NCBI GenBank assembly: GCA_021409285.1 | Contig: JAGFND010000009.1 | Coordinates: forward strand, 1-38,580 | DNA: 38,580 bases | Direction of reading: 5' to 3' | Origin: Candidatus Methanoperedens sp. | GTDB lineage: Archaea; Halobacteriota; Methanosarcinia; Methanosarcinales; Methanoperedenaceae | Shown here: in pieces, positions 25,980 to 36,170 of the stretch | Layout: each line of letters opens with the position of its first letter | Position numbering within the stretch: position 1 is the first letter of the stretch | Program-made: the position numbers and the translations under genes | The notes under the pieces: generated by a model | Databases searched by the model: none | Told to the model about the DNA's origin: nothing | What the model saw: the letters and a program-made list of their open reading frames with translations, nothing else

Positions 25980-26851
25980 TGGGAGTTGAAAGAAAATTCG
26001 TCAAAAATGGACTTGACAAGGCCCAGATGGCCGAATACTTCTCAAAACAACTGGAAAGAGCAGGCTATGGCGGTATGAATATAAATAGAACCCCTATGGG
26101 TACTCAGGTCACGATATTTGCTGAGAAGCCTGGAATGATCATTGGAAAAGGCGGAAAGACAATCCATAAGATCACTCATGATCTTGGAACGATCTTCCAT
26201 GTGGATAATCCACAAATAGATGTTCAGGAAGTAAAAATCCCCGAACTTAATGCCCAGATGATGGCGTCCCGTCTTGCTGCAGCAATCGAACGTGGACTCT
26301 ATTTCAGAAAAGCAGGCCATAATATGCTAAGGAGAATAATGGAATCCGGGGCGCTTGGGTGCGAAATCGATATCGCTGGCAAGCTTACAGGTCCCAGAAA
26401 GAGGACTGAGAAATTCGTAGCCGGTAATATGCTCCATGCAGGCAACCCTGCAATGGAAATGGTAGATAAAGGTTTCGCGATAGCCATAAAGAAATTGGGA
26501 ATTATTGGATGCCGGGTGCGAATAGTCCCACCATCCACCAAACTTCCTGGAAGATTTAAGACCATCCCCGGGGATGCCCCTGCAATTGAGGCAAAGAAAC
26601 CTGAAGGAATCAAAGAACTGATAAAAACACCAGTTGCCACACCAAAACCTGTGGATACACCTGGAACTGATGTAAAGAGACCGGAAGTCGCAGTGCCTGA
26701 GCAGCCGGAAGTGCAGTCTATGCAGGAAATCGATTCAGTGCATACTGGCAATATCGAAGAAAGACAGCATGGTGACGTAATTGAGCACAAACATGAGGGA
26801 TATGATTACTGGCATCCTGCTTCCCGTATGCATAAGAAGGAGGAAAACTGA
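25979..26851 (+). CDS. rps3: 30S ribosomal protein uS3 with long C-terminal tail
   Basis: 290 residues. The KH domain is clear ([19 protein letters not shown]), followed by the S3 C-terminal domain ([22 protein letters not shown] and [15 protein letters not shown]). From about residue 205 comes a Pro/Val/Glu-rich tail of some 85 residues that ends in a conserved-looking [19 protein letters not shown]. Such tails vary in archaea and may contact mRNA or other factors. GGGGTGAG precedes the ATG. Confidence 0.97.
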   Translation: MGVERKFVKNGLDKAQMAEYFSKQLERAGYGGMNINRTPMGTQVTIFAEKPGMIIGKGGKTIHKITHDLGTIFHVDNPQIDVQEVKIPELNAQMMASRLAAAIERGLYFRKAGHNMLRRIMESGALGCEIDIAGKLTGPRKRTEKFVAGNMLHAGNPAMEMVDKGFAIAIKKLGIIGCRVRIVPPSTKLPGRFKTIPGDAPAIEAKKPEGIKELIKTPVATPKPVDTPGTDVKRPEVAVPEQPEVQSMQEIDSVHTGNIEERQHGDVIEHKHEGYDYWHPASRMHKKEEN

Positions 26852-27054
26852 TGGCAATACTGCGTGTTGAGGAAATCAGGAACATGAACCTGAATGAACA
26901 GCAAGATGAACTTGATAAACTCAGACTGGAGTTAATTCGGGAGCGTGCGATCGCCTCTGCAGGTGGCGCCCCGGAAAATCCTGGCAGGATAAATGAGATT
27001 AGAAAAACCATAGCCAGGATAAAAACGATCCAGAAGGAGCCAAGAGAGAAATGA
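26851..27054 (+). CDS. rpl29: 50S ribosomal protein uL29
   Basis: 67 residues forming the usual pair of helices: [28 protein letters not shown] and [21 protein letters not shown] precedes the ATG, which overlaps the rps3 stop. It sits near the exit tunnel, close to uL23. Confidence 0.95.
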   Translation: MAILRVEEIRNMNLNEQQDELDKLRLELIRERAIASAGGAPENPGRINEIRKTIARIKTIQKEPREK

Positions 27055-27362
27055 AGCTGACACCGCACAATATCATTCACCATGAACTGATCGGTCTTGA
27101 TACAGAAGTAGCGGACAGCACAAACAGTTCCTTCATAGGACAGAAAGGAAGAACGATCGATGAAACAAAGAACATAATTAAATTGCAGACCGATGAAAAG
27201 GAGAAGAACATCCCAAAATCCTGTTCATCTTTTATATTTACAATTCCATCCTTTGATGGTAAACGTTACTTACCATTAAAAATAAAGGTGGATGGAAGAT
27301 TATTGCTCGCGCAACCAGAAAACAGAATTCAGACGAAGTTCAAGAAGAAATTTAGGAAATAA
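27051..27362 (+). CDS. rnp1: Ribonuclease P protein component 1 (Pop4/p29)
   Basis: 103 residues with the Sm-like fold of archaeal Rpp29: [21 protein letters not shown], then [14 protein letters not shown] and a late FTIPSF. It binds the RNase P RNA for tRNA 5' maturation. Its place between rpl29 and rps17 is the standard euryarchaeal position. The ATG overlaps the rpl29 stop (ATGA). Confidence 0.93.
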   Translation: MKLTPHNIIHHELIGLDTEVADSTNSSFIGQKGRTIDETKNIIKLQTDEKEKNIPKSCSSFIFTIPSFDGKRYLPLKIKVDGRLLLAQPENRIQTKFKKKFRK

Positions 27363-27376
27363 GTGAGGTTATTTTA

Positions 27377-27700
27377 ATGGCACGTGATATAGGGCTGGAT
27401 GTTTCACAACCAGCAAAGGAATGCACAGATCCGAATTGTCCATTTCATGGAATACTTCCAGTAAGAGGACAGGTTCTAAGCGGTGTCGTTGTAAGCGATA
27501 AAATGGAAAAGACCGTTGTAGTGCAGAGAACATTTGAGAAAAAGATCAAAAAATATGAGCGATATGAGAAAAGGAAAACTAAAGTACATGCCCATAACCC
27601 CCCATGTATCAACGCACATGAGGGAGATAATGTTCTCGTCGCTGAATGCAGACCGCTTTCAAAGACAAAATCTTATGTTGTCATCGAGGTGGCAAAATGA
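27377..27700 (+). CDS. rps17: 30S ribosomal protein uS17
   Basis: 107 residues. [21 protein letters not shown] is the archaeal N-terminal form with CxxxxC, followed by the OB-fold [16 protein letters not shown] and [21 protein letters not shown]. The start is preceded by AGTGAGG. Complete. Confidence 0.97.
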   Translation: MARDIGLDVSQPAKECTDPNCPFHGILPVRGQVLSGVVVSDKMEKTVVVQRTFEKKIKKYERYEKRKTKVHAHNPPCINAHEGDNVLVAECRPLSKTKSYVVIEVAK

Positions 27701-28095
27701 GAGGAATGAAAGCAAAGATACCGCGTTCACTTCAGACCGCTTCTCGTATGGAATGTGCAGATAATACAGGGGCACGAATAATCGAGGTAATATCGGTATT
27801 GAAATATCGCGGCGTAAGGAATAGATACCCCAAAGGCGGGATTGGAGATACTCTTATCGTGAGCGTCAAGAAAGGGACACCGGAAATGAGAAAACAGGTA
27901 TTCAAAGCTGTCATTATACGCCAGAAGAAAGAGTTCAGGCGGCCAGATGGCACACGGGTTTCATTTGAAGATAATGCCTGCGTGATAGTTGATGATGAAG
28001 GCGTGCCCAAAGGCACAGAAGTAAAAGGACCTGTTGCCAGGGAAGCTGCAGAGAGGTACTCGAAGATAGCGTCTGCAGCCTCAATTATCGTATAG
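27697..28095 (+). CDS. rpl14: 50S ribosomal protein uL14
   Basis: 132 residues from ATG 27697, which overlaps the rps17 stop (ATGA); a second ATG four codons in is also possible. [30 protein letters not shown] and [22 protein letters not shown] are the L14 hallmarks. Located at the subunit interface. Confidence 0.96.
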   Translation: MRGMKAKIPRSLQTASRMECADNTGARIIEVISVLKYRGVRNRYPKGGIGDTLIVSVKKGTPEMRKQVFKAVIIRQKKEFRRPDGTRVSFEDNACVIVDDEGVPKGTEVKGPVAREAAERYSKIASAASIIV

Positions 28096-28104
28096 GTGAG
28101 AATC

Positions 28105-28446
28105 ATGGTATCATCACAACCAAGAAAGCAGAGAAAATCCAGATATCAGGCACCATTGCATATCAGACATAAATTAATGGGTGCTATGCTGAGTGAAGAA
28201 CTTAAAGAAAAACATGAGATCAAAACATTACCGGTCCGCCTTGGAGATACTGTAAAAGTATTACGCGGTGACCATAGAGGTAAGGACGGGAAAGTATCGG
28301 TCGTCGATCTTAAGTCAATGACGATAACAGTCGATGGTGTGAGTGTCGCTAAATCAGACGGCACTGAAGTACCAAGACCGATCCAGCCCTCAAATGTAAT
28401 GATCACGAAATTAGAATTGAAAGATAAAAAGCGCCTGGGTGATTAA
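28105..28446 (+). CDS. rpl24: 50S ribosomal protein uL24
   Basis: 113 residues from ATG 28105, chosen because GGTGAG lies at the right distance; an in-frame GTG at 28096 lies within that site. The KOW motif [20 protein letters not shown] is clear. Archaeal L24 with the longer N terminus ([20 protein letters not shown]). Confidence 0.96.
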   Translation: MVSSQPRKQRKSRYQAPLHIRHKLMGAMLSEELKEKHEIKTLPVRLGDTVKVLRGDHRGKDGKVSVVDLKSMTITVDGVSVAKSDGTEVPRPIQPSNVMITKLELKDKKRLGD

Positions 28447-29139
28447 ATGGGAAGACATCAAAAGAGAGTGGCTGCACCAGTTTCATGGCCGATTACCAAA
28501 AAGACACATGCATGGGTTGTCGGAGCCAGCGCAGGCCGTCATTCGAAAGAAACAGGGTTACCGCTACTTTTAGTGGTTAGAGACATGCTAAAAATAGCCA
28601 ACGATAGCAGAGAGGCAAAAAGAATAATCAACGAAGGGAATATTTTCATTGATGGCATACCAAGAAAGGATTATAAATATATCACTGGTCTCTTTGATAT
28701 AATATCAATTCCTGTCACAAATGAATATTACCGCCTTTTGTTAGATACGAATAACAAATTCAAACTTTTTAAAGAAAGTCCTGATGCATGTAAATTATGC
28801 AGGATAAACAATAAGACCATCGTCAAAAAAGGAGCTATTCAGATAAATCTGCATGATGGCAACAATATGCTTGTGTCCGAAGACTACAAAACTTTCGATA
28901 CCCTCCTGTTGTCATTGACTGACAGGAGGAGTGTGAAACATCTGTCATATAAGACTGGAAATCTCGCCATTGTTGTCGGCGGTGAACATTCCGGGGAAAT
29001 AGGTAAGATAAAACAGATCCGTAAGGTCAGAGGTTCTGGAACTAACATGGTCGTATTATCAAACGAAAAGGATTTCGAAACTATTGAAAATTACGTATTT
29101 GTCATAGGCGAGAACACGCCAGAGATAAAGGTGATTTAA
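28447..29139 (+). CDS. rps4e: 30S ribosomal protein eS4
   Basis: 230 residues of the archaeal/eukaryotic S4e family, absent from bacteria. N-terminal HQKRVAAPVSWPITKKTHAWV, an S4-type RNA-binding region (EAKRIINEGNIFIDGIPRKDY) and a KOW segment (LAIVVGGEHSGEIGKIKQI) are in the normal order. The ATG directly follows the rpl24 stop codon (TAAATG). Confidence 0.97.
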   Translation: MGRHQKRVAAPVSWPITKKTHAWVVGASAGRHSKETGLPLLLVVRDMLKIANDSREAKRIINEGNIFIDGIPRKDYKYITGLFDIISIPVTNEYYRLLLDTNNKFKLFKESPDACKLCRINNKTIVKKGAIQINLHDGNNMLVSEDYKTFDTLLLSLTDRRSVKHLSYKTGNLAIVVGGEHSGEIGKIKQIRKVRGSGTNMVVLSNEKDFETIENYVFVIGENTPEIKVI

Positions 29140-29646
29140 ATGAATCCAATGAGAATACCTTCTATTGATAAAATAACCGTTCATATCGGGACAGGAGAAA
29201 GCGGCGAGCGATTAACGAACGCGGAAAAATTGCTTGAGGCGATCGTAAAGCAAAAAACTGTGCGCGCCAAAGCAACAAAGACAATTCCCAATTTTTCAAT
29301 TAAGAAACACGAGCCTATTGGATGCAAAGTTACTTTAAGGGGAAAAAAAGCAGTTGATTTCCTGAAGACTGCACTTAAGATAGTTGCAAATAAGATAAAT
29401 GAATCACAGTTCGATCAGCAAGGCAACTTTTCTTTTGGTATCGAGGAGCATACGGATTTTCCAGGAATGAAATATGATCCTTCAATAGGTATCTACGGAA
29501 TGGACGTGAATGTAGCAGTAAAACGACCCGGTTTCAGAATAAAACGAAGGAAGATCCAGAACCACAAGATACCACATAACCATAGGCTGACAAAAGAAGA
29601 TGCGATTTCTTTTGTGAAAAGTGATTTTGGCGTGGAGGTAATTTAA
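29140..29646 (+). CDS. rpl5: 50S ribosomal protein uL5
   Basis: 168 residues, archaeal length. [46 protein letters not shown] and [22 protein letters not shown] are conserved L5 segments that bind 5S rRNA and the P-site tRNA. AAGGTGAT precedes the ATG. Confidence 0.97.
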   Translation: MNPMRIPSIDKITVHIGTGESGERLTNAEKLLEAIVKQKTVRAKATKTIPNFSIKKHEPIGCKVTLRGKKAVDFLKTALKIVANKINESQFDQQGNFSFGIEEHTDFPGMKYDPSIGIYGMDVNVAVKRPGFRIKRRKIQNHKIPHNHRLTKEDAISFVKSDFGVEVI

Positions 29647-29799
29647 ATGGAAAGAAGCAATAAGAAATTCGGACGGGGCGCAAATTCTTGCAAGCGCTGC
29701 GGTAGAAAACAAGGACTTGTTCGAAAATATGATATATACCTCTGTAGACAATGCTTCCGAGATATGGCATATAACATGGGTTTTGAGAAATATACATAG
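29647..29799 (+). CDS. rps14: 30S ribosomal protein uS14, zinc form
   Basis: A 50-residue gene easily missed because of its size. It encodes [15 protein letters not shown], then [13 protein letters not shown], with zinc ligands C15, C18, C33 and C36 (CKRC and CRQC), as in archaeal S14. It fills the gap between rpl5 and rps8 exactly (TAAATG at its start), with GGAGG 6 bases before the ATG. Confidence 0.95.
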   Translation: MERSNKKFGRGANSCKRCGRKQGLVRKYDIYLCRQCFRDMAYNMGFEKYT

Positions 29800-29808
29800 G
29801 TGATTATA

Positions 29809-30198
29809 ATGTTATTAGATCCACTTGCAGATGCATTATCAATAATAAAAAATGCGGAGAATATAGGCAAACCTGAATGTACGATCAACCCGGCTTCAAA
29901 ACTTATTGGAAGCGTGCTTAAAGTCATGAAGGATCAAGGTTACATCGGCGAATTTGAATTCGCAGACGATGGAAAATCTGGCCTGTTTAAGGTACAGCTA
30001 AAAGGAACAATCAACAAATGCGGTGTAATCAGACCACGCCATGCTGTCAAGAATACTGAGTTCGAGAAATGGGAAAAACGTTTCCTGCCAGCAAGAGGCT
30101 TTGGCTCTATTATCCTTACAACCCCAGATGGTGTCATGACGCATAACGAAGCTAGAGAAAGCGGTCTGGGCGGGCAATTACTCGCTTATGTATATTAG
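29809..30198 (+). CDS. rps8: 30S ribosomal protein uS8
   Basis: 129 residues from ATG 29809, set by the upstream GGTGAT; the in-frame GTG at 29800 lies in the ribosome site. [35 protein letters not shown] and the C-terminal [22 protein letters not shown] are typical of archaeal S8. Confidence 0.97.
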   Translation: MLLDPLADALSIIKNAENIGKPECTINPASKLIGSVLKVMKDQGYIGEFEFADDGKSGLFKVQLKGTINKCGVIRPRHAVKNTEFEKWEKRFLPARGFGSIILTTPDGVMTHNEARESGLGGQLLAYVY

Positions 30199-30207
30199 GT
30201 GAAAGTT

Positions 30208-30738
30208 ATGGAAACGAAGAGAACGATAGAAATTCCCAATGGTGTGAATGTTATCATTGATAATATAACCGTGAAGGTATCTGGCTCTCTCGGAGAGCTC
30301 CAGAGAGATATCTGGTATCCAAGAATAACACTTATGAAAACGGGTTCAGAAATTACACTGAATACAGATGTACCAAGGAGAGAACAAATGGCCATGCTGG
30401 GTACCTTTGAATCACATTTGAAGAATATGATCACTGGAGTCAGCAAGGGATATGAGTATAAGATGAAAATCGTGTATTCACATTTTCCGATACAGTTAAA
30501 GACAGAAGGAAAACAGGTAATAATAGCGAATTTTCTTGGCGAAAAGAAAGCCAGAAAAGCCAATATTATGGGTAATGTAAAAGTTACAATAAAGGGTGAT
30601 CAGGTAATTATTAATGGTTTGAATAAAGAAGAAGTTGGGCAGACGGCGGCCAATATCAATATTGCGACAAAGATAAGAGGATTCGATCCCAGGGTTTTCC
30701 AGGATGGGGTCTATCTCGTTGAGAGGTCGGGCAGGTGA
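30208..30738 (+). CDS. rpl6: 50S ribosomal protein uL6
   Basis: 176 residues from ATG 30208, with GGTGAAAG upstream. IEIPNGVNVIIDNITVKVSGSLGEL, LGTFESHLKNMITGVSKGYEYKMKI and the end IRGFDPRVFQDGVYLVER are characteristic of archaeal L6. Confidence 0.97.
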   Translation: METKRTIEIPNGVNVIIDNITVKVSGSLGELQRDIWYPRITLMKTGSEITLNTDVPRREQMAMLGTFESHLKNMITGVSKGYEYKMKIVYSHFPIQLKTEGKQVIIANFLGEKKARKANIMGNVKVTIKGDQVIINGLNKEEVGQTAANINIATKIRGFDPRVFQDGVYLVERSGR

Positions 30739-30743
30739 AAAAC

Positions 30744-31196
30744 ATGGAAGAAGAATCTATAAAAAGCTTTGAAGAGATCGTACCAGCTCAGGTTAAGATA
30801 AGTTTCGATGAAGAGACAAAGAGACTTCTTGATGTGAGAAAGAAACAGAAAAGCAAGAAACCAGTATTCAAACAGACTGATTCACACAAGAAAAAGAAAC
30901 TTGCTGATTACTGGAGACGACCTGATGGTATGCATAATAAGACCAGGACAAGCCAGCATGGAAAATGTCCCCTTGTAGAAGCTGGATATGGAAGTCCTGC
31001 TTCTGTGCGCGGGCTTCACTCATCTGGATTTGAAGACATCCTGGTAAAGAATCCTGGCGACCTTGATTCCATAAATGTTGGAACGCAGGCTGCAAGGATC
31101 GCTCATACTGTAGGTTCAAGAAAGCGTACTCTTATCGAAAAGAAAGCAGCAGAGTTAGGATTGAAGATATTAAACCCCACAAGGAGAGCAGAGTGA
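30744..31196 (+). CDS. rpl32e: 50S ribosomal protein eL32
   Basis: 150 residues. The conserved core begins near residue 40 ([24 protein letters not shown], then [19 protein letters not shown]); the first ~35 residues form an extra acidic N-terminal extension. Archaea and eukaryotes only. ATG 30744 is preceded by GGTGAAAA; the in-frame GTG at 30735 is inside that site. Confidence 0.95.
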   Translation: MEEESIKSFEEIVPAQVKISFDEETKRLLDVRKKQKSKKPVFKQTDSHKKKKLADYWRRPDGMHNKTRTSQHGKCPLVEAGYGSPASVRGLHSSGFEDILVKNPGDLDSINVGTQAARIAHTVGSRKRTLIEKKAAELGLKILNPTRRAE

Positions 31197-31197
31197 A

Positions 31198-31650
31198 ATG
31201 ACAGACCTAAAAAATCAGAGACGTCTGGCTGCCGGCGTAATGGATATAGGAGTAAACAGAGTATGGATGAATCCTGAAGCTGAAAAAGACATTGCAGCAG
31301 CGTTGACACGGGAAGATATCCGAAAATTGATAGAAGAAGGCAAAATCGGAAAAAGGGCAATTAGAGGAGTCAGCCGTGGCCGTGCACGCAGTGTCGATGA
31401 GACTCGTGCATATGGACATAGAAAAGGACACGGTTCCAGAAGTGGTGCAAAAGGTGCACGCAGACCTAAGAAAGAACAGTGGATGAAGAAGATCAGAGCT
31501 CTTCGCAGCCTTCTTAGAGAAATGAGAGAGAATAAAAAAATTGACGTCTCCACATACAGGAAATTATACAGGAAAGCAAAAGGCGGAGAATATAGAAGCA
31601 GATCACATATGAATGCTCATGTGGAGCAGCTCAAGAGCAAGGAGGCTTGA
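31198..31650 (+). CDS. rpl19e: 50S ribosomal protein eL19
   Basis: 150 residues, strongly basic and helical. [23 protein letters not shown] and [30 protein letters not shown] identify the archaeal/eukaryotic L19e family. GAGTGAA precedes the ATG, which lies 1 base after the eL32 stop. Confidence 0.97.
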   Translation: MTDLKNQRRLAAGVMDIGVNRVWMNPEAEKDIAAALTREDIRKLIEEGKIGKRAIRGVSRGRARSVDETRAYGHRKGHGSRSGAKGARRPKKEQWMKKIRALRSLLREMRENKKIDVSTYRKLYRKAKGGEYRSRSHMNAHVEQLKSKEA

Positions 31651-31652
31651 AT

Positions 31653-32171
31653 ATGGCGACAGGTGCCAGATACAGAGTCAGGTTCAGACGGGCAAGGATT
31701 GGAAAAACGGATTATAGGGCCAGAAAACAGCTCCTTTTCTCCAGAAAACCAAGACTTGTGGTCAGAAGAAGTTTAGAACATACAAATATACAATTGATCG
31801 TACCAGAAAAAAATGGTGATGAGGTTATAATATCGGCAAATACCATTGATCTTAAGAAATACGGGTATACCGGCGGAACAGGAAATCTGCCTTCAGCTTA
31901 CCTGGCAGGATTGTTACTTGGATATCGTGCTAAAAAGAAGGGACAATCTGTAGCGATACTGGACATCGGATTGTCTCAGGCAACAAGAGGTGGAAGAGTT
32001 TTCGCTGCTCTCAAAGGAGCGATAGATTCCGGCCTTGAAATACCGCATGATCCTGAAATATTCCCAAAAGAGGATAGGATCATGGGCAAACACATCGATA
32101 AATACAGGAAAACTGATATTGCAGGTCAATTCCAGGCGGCAAAGGAAAAGATTCAGAGTGAGTTCAGGTGA
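31653..32171 (+). CDS. rpl18: 50S ribosomal protein uL18
   Basis: 172 residues. ATG 31653 follows GGAGG at the usual distance; an in-frame TTG at 31647 overlaps eL19. [22 protein letters not shown] and [24 protein letters not shown] are typical of archaeal L18, a 5S rRNA binder. Confidence 0.97.
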   Translation: MATGARYRVRFRRARIGKTDYRARKQLLFSRKPRLVVRRSLEHTNIQLIVPEKNGDEVIISANTIDLKKYGYTGGTGNLPSAYLAGLLLGYRAKKKGQSVAILDIGLSQATRGGRVFAALKGAIDSGLEIPHDPEIFPKEDRIMGKHIDKYRKTDIAGQFQAAKEKIQSEFR

Positions 32172-32176
32172 ACAAA

Positions 32177-32800
32177 ATGAGAGATAGAGGATTCGAACAA
32201 GAAAAAGTGGAATGGATACCCCAGACAAGACTTGGTAAACTTGTCAAGGAAGGACAGGTTACAACGATGAGTGAAGCTCTTGAATCTGGATTGCCGATAA
32301 GGGAACCTCAGATCGTGGATGCACTGATTCCTGAAATCCGGGATGAAGTTCTGGATATCAATATGGTCCAGAGAATGACCGACTCCGGAAGGAGAGTAAA
32401 ATTCAGAGCTACTGTTATCGTTGGCAATGGTGACGGTTTTATCGGGCTGGGGGACGGCAAGGATGTCCAGGTCGGCATAGCTATCAAGAAAGCCATAGAT
32501 GATGCCAAGATGCATGTAATGGGGATCAAGAGGGGATGCGGTTCATGGGAATGCGGCTGTGGTCTCGGACATACCGTACCGTTTGAGGTAACAGGTAAGG
32601 CAGGAAGCGTAGTGGTGGCACTTTTGCCCGCCCCACGCGGGCTTGGTCTTGCTTCAGGTGGAACTGCAAAGAAAGTGCTTGAGATCGCCGGGATAAAAGA
32701 TGTCTGGGCAAAAGCAAGCGGGGAGACAAGAACCACTCTCAATTTTGCGAAAGCGACTTATAATGCTCTTATAAGAACCACTACCATGAAGGTGAAATAG
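32177..32800 (+). CDS. rps5: 30S ribosomal protein uS5
   Basis: 207 residues from ATG 32177, with GGTGAAC upstream. The double-stranded RNA-binding region ([27 protein letters not shown], here [17 protein letters not shown]) and [31 protein letters not shown] are conserved S5 segments. Complete. Confidence 0.97.
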   Translation: MRDRGFEQEKVEWIPQTRLGKLVKEGQVTTMSEALESGLPIREPQIVDALIPEIRDEVLDINMVQRMTDSGRRVKFRATVIVGNGDGFIGLGDGKDVQVGIAIKKAIDDAKMHVMGIKRGCGSWECGCGLGHTVPFEVTGKAGSVVVALLPAPRGLGLASGGTAKKVLEIAGIKDVWAKASGETRTTLNFAKATYNALIRTTTMKVK

Positions 32801-33262
32801 ATGTACGCAGCAGTGAGACTTCGTGGTGGGGTCAAAACGAGACAGGATATTAAGGATACCCTGGCAATGATGCGCCTTGACAGGATCAATCATTGCGTGA
32901 TTATCCCTGAAACATCAAATTACCAGGGTATGATCCGCAAGGCCAAGGATTATATTGCATGGGGTCCCATCGATGCGGAAACCCTTGCACAGATGCTTGA
33001 GAACAGAGGAAAGCTCGAAGGCGGAAAGGACTTGACTGAGGAATACCTGAGCAAGAATACAAACTTTAAATCATTTCTTGATCTGGCAAATGCGATATGT
33101 GAAGGAAAAGCACAGATTTCCGATGTTCCAAAAATGAAGCCGGTTTTCAGGATGCATCCTGCAAGAAAGGGCTTAAAAGGCACAAAGAGGAATACTCTTG
33201 AAGGCGGAGACCTAGGGTTTCATGGAATCGAAATGAAAACGCTATTGAACAAGATGAGGTAA
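32801..33262 (+). CDS. rpl30: 50S ribosomal protein uL30
   Basis: 153 residues, the long archaeal form. [29 protein letters not shown] and the C-terminal [21 protein letters not shown] are conserved. The ATG follows the rps5 stop (TAGATG), with AAGGTGAA upstream. Confidence 0.97.
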   Translation: MYAAVRLRGGVKTRQDIKDTLAMMRLDRINHCVIIPETSNYQGMIRKAKDYIAWGPIDAETLAQMLENRGKLEGGKDLTEEYLSKNTNFKSFLDLANAICEGKAQISDVPKMKPVFRMHPARKGLKGTKRNTLEGGDLGFHGIEMKTLLNKMR

Positions 33263-33267
33263 TTTTC

Positions 33268-33732
33268 ATGAGCAAACAGAAAACCAAGAAATTCAGGGGA
33301 TCAAGATCATGCGGCGGCGGCACGCACAAAAACAGAAGAGGCGGTGGAAACCGCGGCGGTCGGGGAAATGCCGGTACATGCAAGCATCACTTTGTCAGGG
33401 CACAGCAGCGCGGCATCTATTTCGGGAAGCATGGATTCAAGAGACCTCTTTCAGTCTCAATCGATAAGATCATAGCGAACGTTGGTGAGCTCGATGAGGT
33501 CATTGAGCAACTGGTAGCTGAAGGCTATGCAGAAAAGAAAGGAGAATCTTTCTACATTGATCTTAATAACATTGGCATTGAAAAGGTTCTTGGTAATGGA
33601 AAAGTGACAAAGTCTTTATTCATTACAGCAGATGAGTTCTCATCCTCGGCAAAAGAAAAGATAGAGCAGGCTAATGGAAAGGCTATTGAGAAATCACAGG
33701 GGATAGAAATAGAAATACCCACATCTGAGTAA
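33268..33732 (+). CDS. rpl15: 50S ribosomal protein uL15
   Basis: 154 residues. The Gly/Arg-rich N terminus ([20 protein letters not shown]), GKHGFKRP and the later [19 protein letters not shown] match archaeal L15. GAGGTAA precedes the ATG. It is followed by secY after 5 bases. Confidence 0.97.
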   Translation: MSKQKTKKFRGSRSCGGGTHKNRRGGGNRGGRGNAGTCKHHFVRAQQRGIYFGKHGFKRPLSVSIDKIIANVGELDEVIEQLVAEGYAEKKGESFYIDLNNIGIEKVLGNGKVTKSLFITADEFSSSAKEKIEQANGKAIEKSQGIEIEIPTSE

Positions 33733-33737
33733 CTAAT

Positions 33738-35222
33738 ATGGCTTTTGAAAGTATTGCACCTCTATTGAAGCGTTTGCCTGCAGTGTCACGGCCGGAAGGT
33801 CATGTTCACTTCAAGAAAAAACTGGGCTGGACACTTGGGATTCTCATACTTTATTTTGTCCTGGCGAATATACCTCTTTTCGGACTTGATAAAAATTCCA
33901 TTGACCTTTTTGAGCTGTACCGTGCATTCTTTGCCGGTGCTTCTGGTTCATTGATGGTACTTGGTATAGGGCCAATAGTGACGGCGTCAATAGTGCTGCA
34001 ATTACTTGTAGGAGCAAATGTTCTCAAGATGGATCTTGGCGATCCACATCAGCAGGCCATTTTCCAGGGATTGCAGAAGCTTCTTGTATTTGTAATGGTA
34101 GCACTTGAAGCTCTTCCGCAGATACTTGGAGGATATATTCGCCCTGATGCGGGACTGGCAGCACAGCTTGGTGTGAATGTCAGTTTCCTCGTAATATTAT
34201 TGTTTATTCAGATTTGCATAGGAGGCATTCTGATCCTTTATATGGATGAAGTTGTATCCAAATGGGGCATAGGCTCCGGTGTTGGATTATTCATCATAGC
34301 AGGTGTGTCCCAGCAGATAGTGACAGGTATCTTTAACTGGAATAAAGATGAAACAGGTTTCCCGATAGGCCTTATCCCTAAATGGATATATATTGCCAGT
34401 CCTTCATCCAATATTGGTCTTGATTATCTTCTCACCGGGGATGGCGTTTTATTCCTGCTTGTAAGAGGCGGAATACTAGCTCTTATCAGCACTGTGATGA
34501 TCTTTTTGATGGTCGTCTATGTGGAAAGTACAAGGATAGAGATACCACTTGCCCATGCAGCTGTAAGAGGGGCACGCGGCAGGTTTCCGGTAAAGCTCAT
34601 TTACGCAAGTGTCCTGCCAATGATCCTGGTAAGAGCACTTCAGGCAAATATCCAGATGGTCGGGCTTATTCTCTCAAGCCGGGGCTTAACGATACTGGGA
34701 CAATATAAACAGGCTACGCCCGTAAATGGTATTATGTACTATCTATCTCCTATCAGCAGTCCCAACGACTGGATACCATCTCTTGTTTCAGCAAAGTTTT
34801 CAGGTCTTGGTGTAACGGAACCGGCGATATGGCAGATCGGCCTTCATGTTTTAACAGACGCATTCCTGCTGATAGTGGGAGGCATAGTATTCGCTCTTTT
34901 CTGGATCGAAACAACAGGAATGGGAGCAAAGAATGTGGCTGAAAAAATTCAGAAATCAGGGATGCAGATACCTGGCTACAGACGAAGCAGCGGGACACTT
35001 GAGCGCGTGATGCAGCGATATATTCCCAAAGTAACTGTAATTGGCGGCGCTTTTATCGGAGTGCTCACACTTATCGCAAGTCTTATGGGGACTCTGGGAG
35101 GCGCAGGAGGCACAGGATTGCTGCTCACTGTAAGCATCATGTACAGGTTGTATGAGGATATCGCCAGCCAGCAAATGATGGAAATGCATCCGATGATGCG
35201 AAGTTTCTTCGGGAAAGATTGA
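33738..35222 (+). CDS. secY: Protein translocase subunit SecY
   Basis: 494 residues with ten predicted membrane helices, the central pore of the Sec translocon. APLLKRLPAVSRPEGHVHFKKKLGWTLGILILYFVLAN is the usual archaeal N terminus; the cytoplasmic loops include ARGRFPVKLIYASVLPMILVRALQANIQ. It closes the ribosomal operon. In many relatives adk, a DUF106 gene, rpl34e and cmk follow; here a terminator and unrelated decayed DNA follow instead. Confidence 0.97.
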   Translation: MAFESIAPLLKRLPAVSRPEGHVHFKKKLGWTLGILILYFVLANIPLFGLDKNSIDLFELYRAFFAGASGSLMVLGIGPIVTASIVLQLLVGANVLKMDLGDPHQQAIFQGLQKLLVFVMVALEALPQILGGYIRPDAGLAAQLGVNVSFLVILLFIQICIGGILILYMDEVVSKWGIGSGVGLFIIAGVSQQIVTGIFNWNKDETGFPIGLIPKWIYIASPSSNIGLDYLLTGDGVLFLLVRGGILALISTVMIFLMVVYVESTRIEIPLAHAAVRGARGRFPVKLIYASVLPMILVRALQANIQMVGLILSSRGLTILGQYKQATPVNGIMYYLSPISSPNDWIPSLVSAKFSGLGVTEPAIWQIGLHVLTDAFLLIVGGIVFALFWIETTGMGAKNVAEKIQKSGMQIPGYRRSSGTLERVMQRYIPKVTVIGGAFIGVLTLIASLMGTLGGAGGTGLLLTVSIMYRLYEDIASQQMMEMHPMMRSFFGKD

Positions 35223-35229
35223 ACTGATG

Positions 35230-35251
35230 AGACAGGACTTTTGTCCTGTCT
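35230..35251 (+). terminator. Hairpin terminator after secY
   Basis: AGACAGGAC (35230-35238) and GTCCTGTCT (35243-35251) form a perfect 9-base stem around TTTT, followed by a short pyrimidine run. It lies 8 bases after the secY stop and marks the end of the ribosomal operon. Confidence 0.75.
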
Positions 35252-35399
35252 TAACCTCTTAACCTGGATCTTTTAAGTGTGCTCTGGTATGAAAAAATTA
35301 ACAACTAACCGTACGACTCATGCTATCGGAATTCGTTTCGGTTCGTATTAGTCGTTGTTTTTCACGATATTTTTTCATGTTCATTTATGAACCAGAGGT

Positions 35400-35971
35400 T
35401 CATAGCCGACTTCTTCTCAATCCTAAAATACTGATCATCAACAAAGACATTCCCATTATCATGAATCCAACAATTCCAAAACTGGATCCCATTGCTGTTC
35501 TCCCGCTGCCACCACCAGGAGAAGAAAATGGATATGCAATTGCGAATGGAGATAATGATGTTGAGGTTCCAGTGATAATATTATTAGTGGTATCTATAGA
35601 TAATGTTACATCCACCCAATCATTACCATCCCAATGAAAATGTCCTGAGAGCATGTTCGCTATTATCTGGAACTTCGGAATCGTCATATGATAAGCTAAT
35701 GGTTATAAGTCCATCAAATGAGGCTGTGGTTGTGATATCATAATACTTGGTTTTTTCTTTTCCGGGATTTTTTGAGCTTATAGTTACAGTCGTATCGCCG
35801 CATGCTGTAACAGAATCAAATTTCACATTGAGATTTGATACAGGGGTGTTTTCACCTGTTTGGGTATTGCCGCATGGAACAGGAGTAGGGTGTAGGTGTA
35901 GATTCAGAATTTACATGATATGTGACTGCATACGTCTTTGTATTTCCTGCTTTATCCTCAGCAAGTACATC
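35400..35971 (-). pseudogene. Frameshifted C-terminal remnant of a surface protein
   Basis: Read leftward, three frame segments join into one protein end: an Ig-like strand (AEDKAGNTKTYAVTYHV), a Thr/Pro linker (ESTPTP), a beta domain (FDSVTACGDTTVTI, then DGLITISLSYDDSEVPD) and HFHWDGNDWVDVTLSIDT with ITGTSTSLSPFAI, then a membrane segment (about 35410-35480) and RRSRL. The last pieces are a pattern I know from archaeal cell-surface proteins. Frameshifts lie near 35885-35895 (in the linker) and near 35635-35650, and the frame is closed by a stop at 35972-35974 upstream, so the N-terminal bulk is lost. It looks like a decayed S-layer or adhesion-type gene. Confidence 0.7.
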
Positions 35972-35999
35972 TCAATACATACTTCAAGGAAAATGAATA

Positions 36000-36170
36000 A
36001 TGGGAAAGCTAAAGATAAAGGATATATGGTTTATGGTATATGAGTATAAACAGTTAAAGGAAGGATACTTGCTTGCAAAACCATATAAGAAGAACCTTTA
36101 TTTGTATGAAATTTATTCAGATAGAATCTTAGGCGTTCATACTAATGAATATAGATCAGATAATCAATGA
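36000..36170 (+). CDS. Possible 56-residue basic protein overlapping the RelA/SpoT gene
   Basis: The frame encodes MGKLKIKDIWFMVYEYKQLK and continues for 36 residues, rich in Tyr, Lys and Leu, ending in RSDNQ. AAGGA lies about 12 bases before the ATG; a second in-frame ATG is at 36033. It overlaps the first 26 bases of the RelA/SpoT-like gene in another frame. Small antitoxin genes often overlap alarmone-synthetase toxin genes, which is why I list it, but no homologue is recognised and chance cannot be excluded. Confidence 0.35.
   Translation: MGKLKIKDIWFMVYEYKQLKEGYLLAKPYKKNLYLYEIYSDRILGVHTNEYRSDNQ

Noticed and set aside
35747-36043. 98-residue plus-strand frame
   Set aside because: It is antisense to the surface-protein remnant, which has clear domain patterns, and has no homology signal itself.
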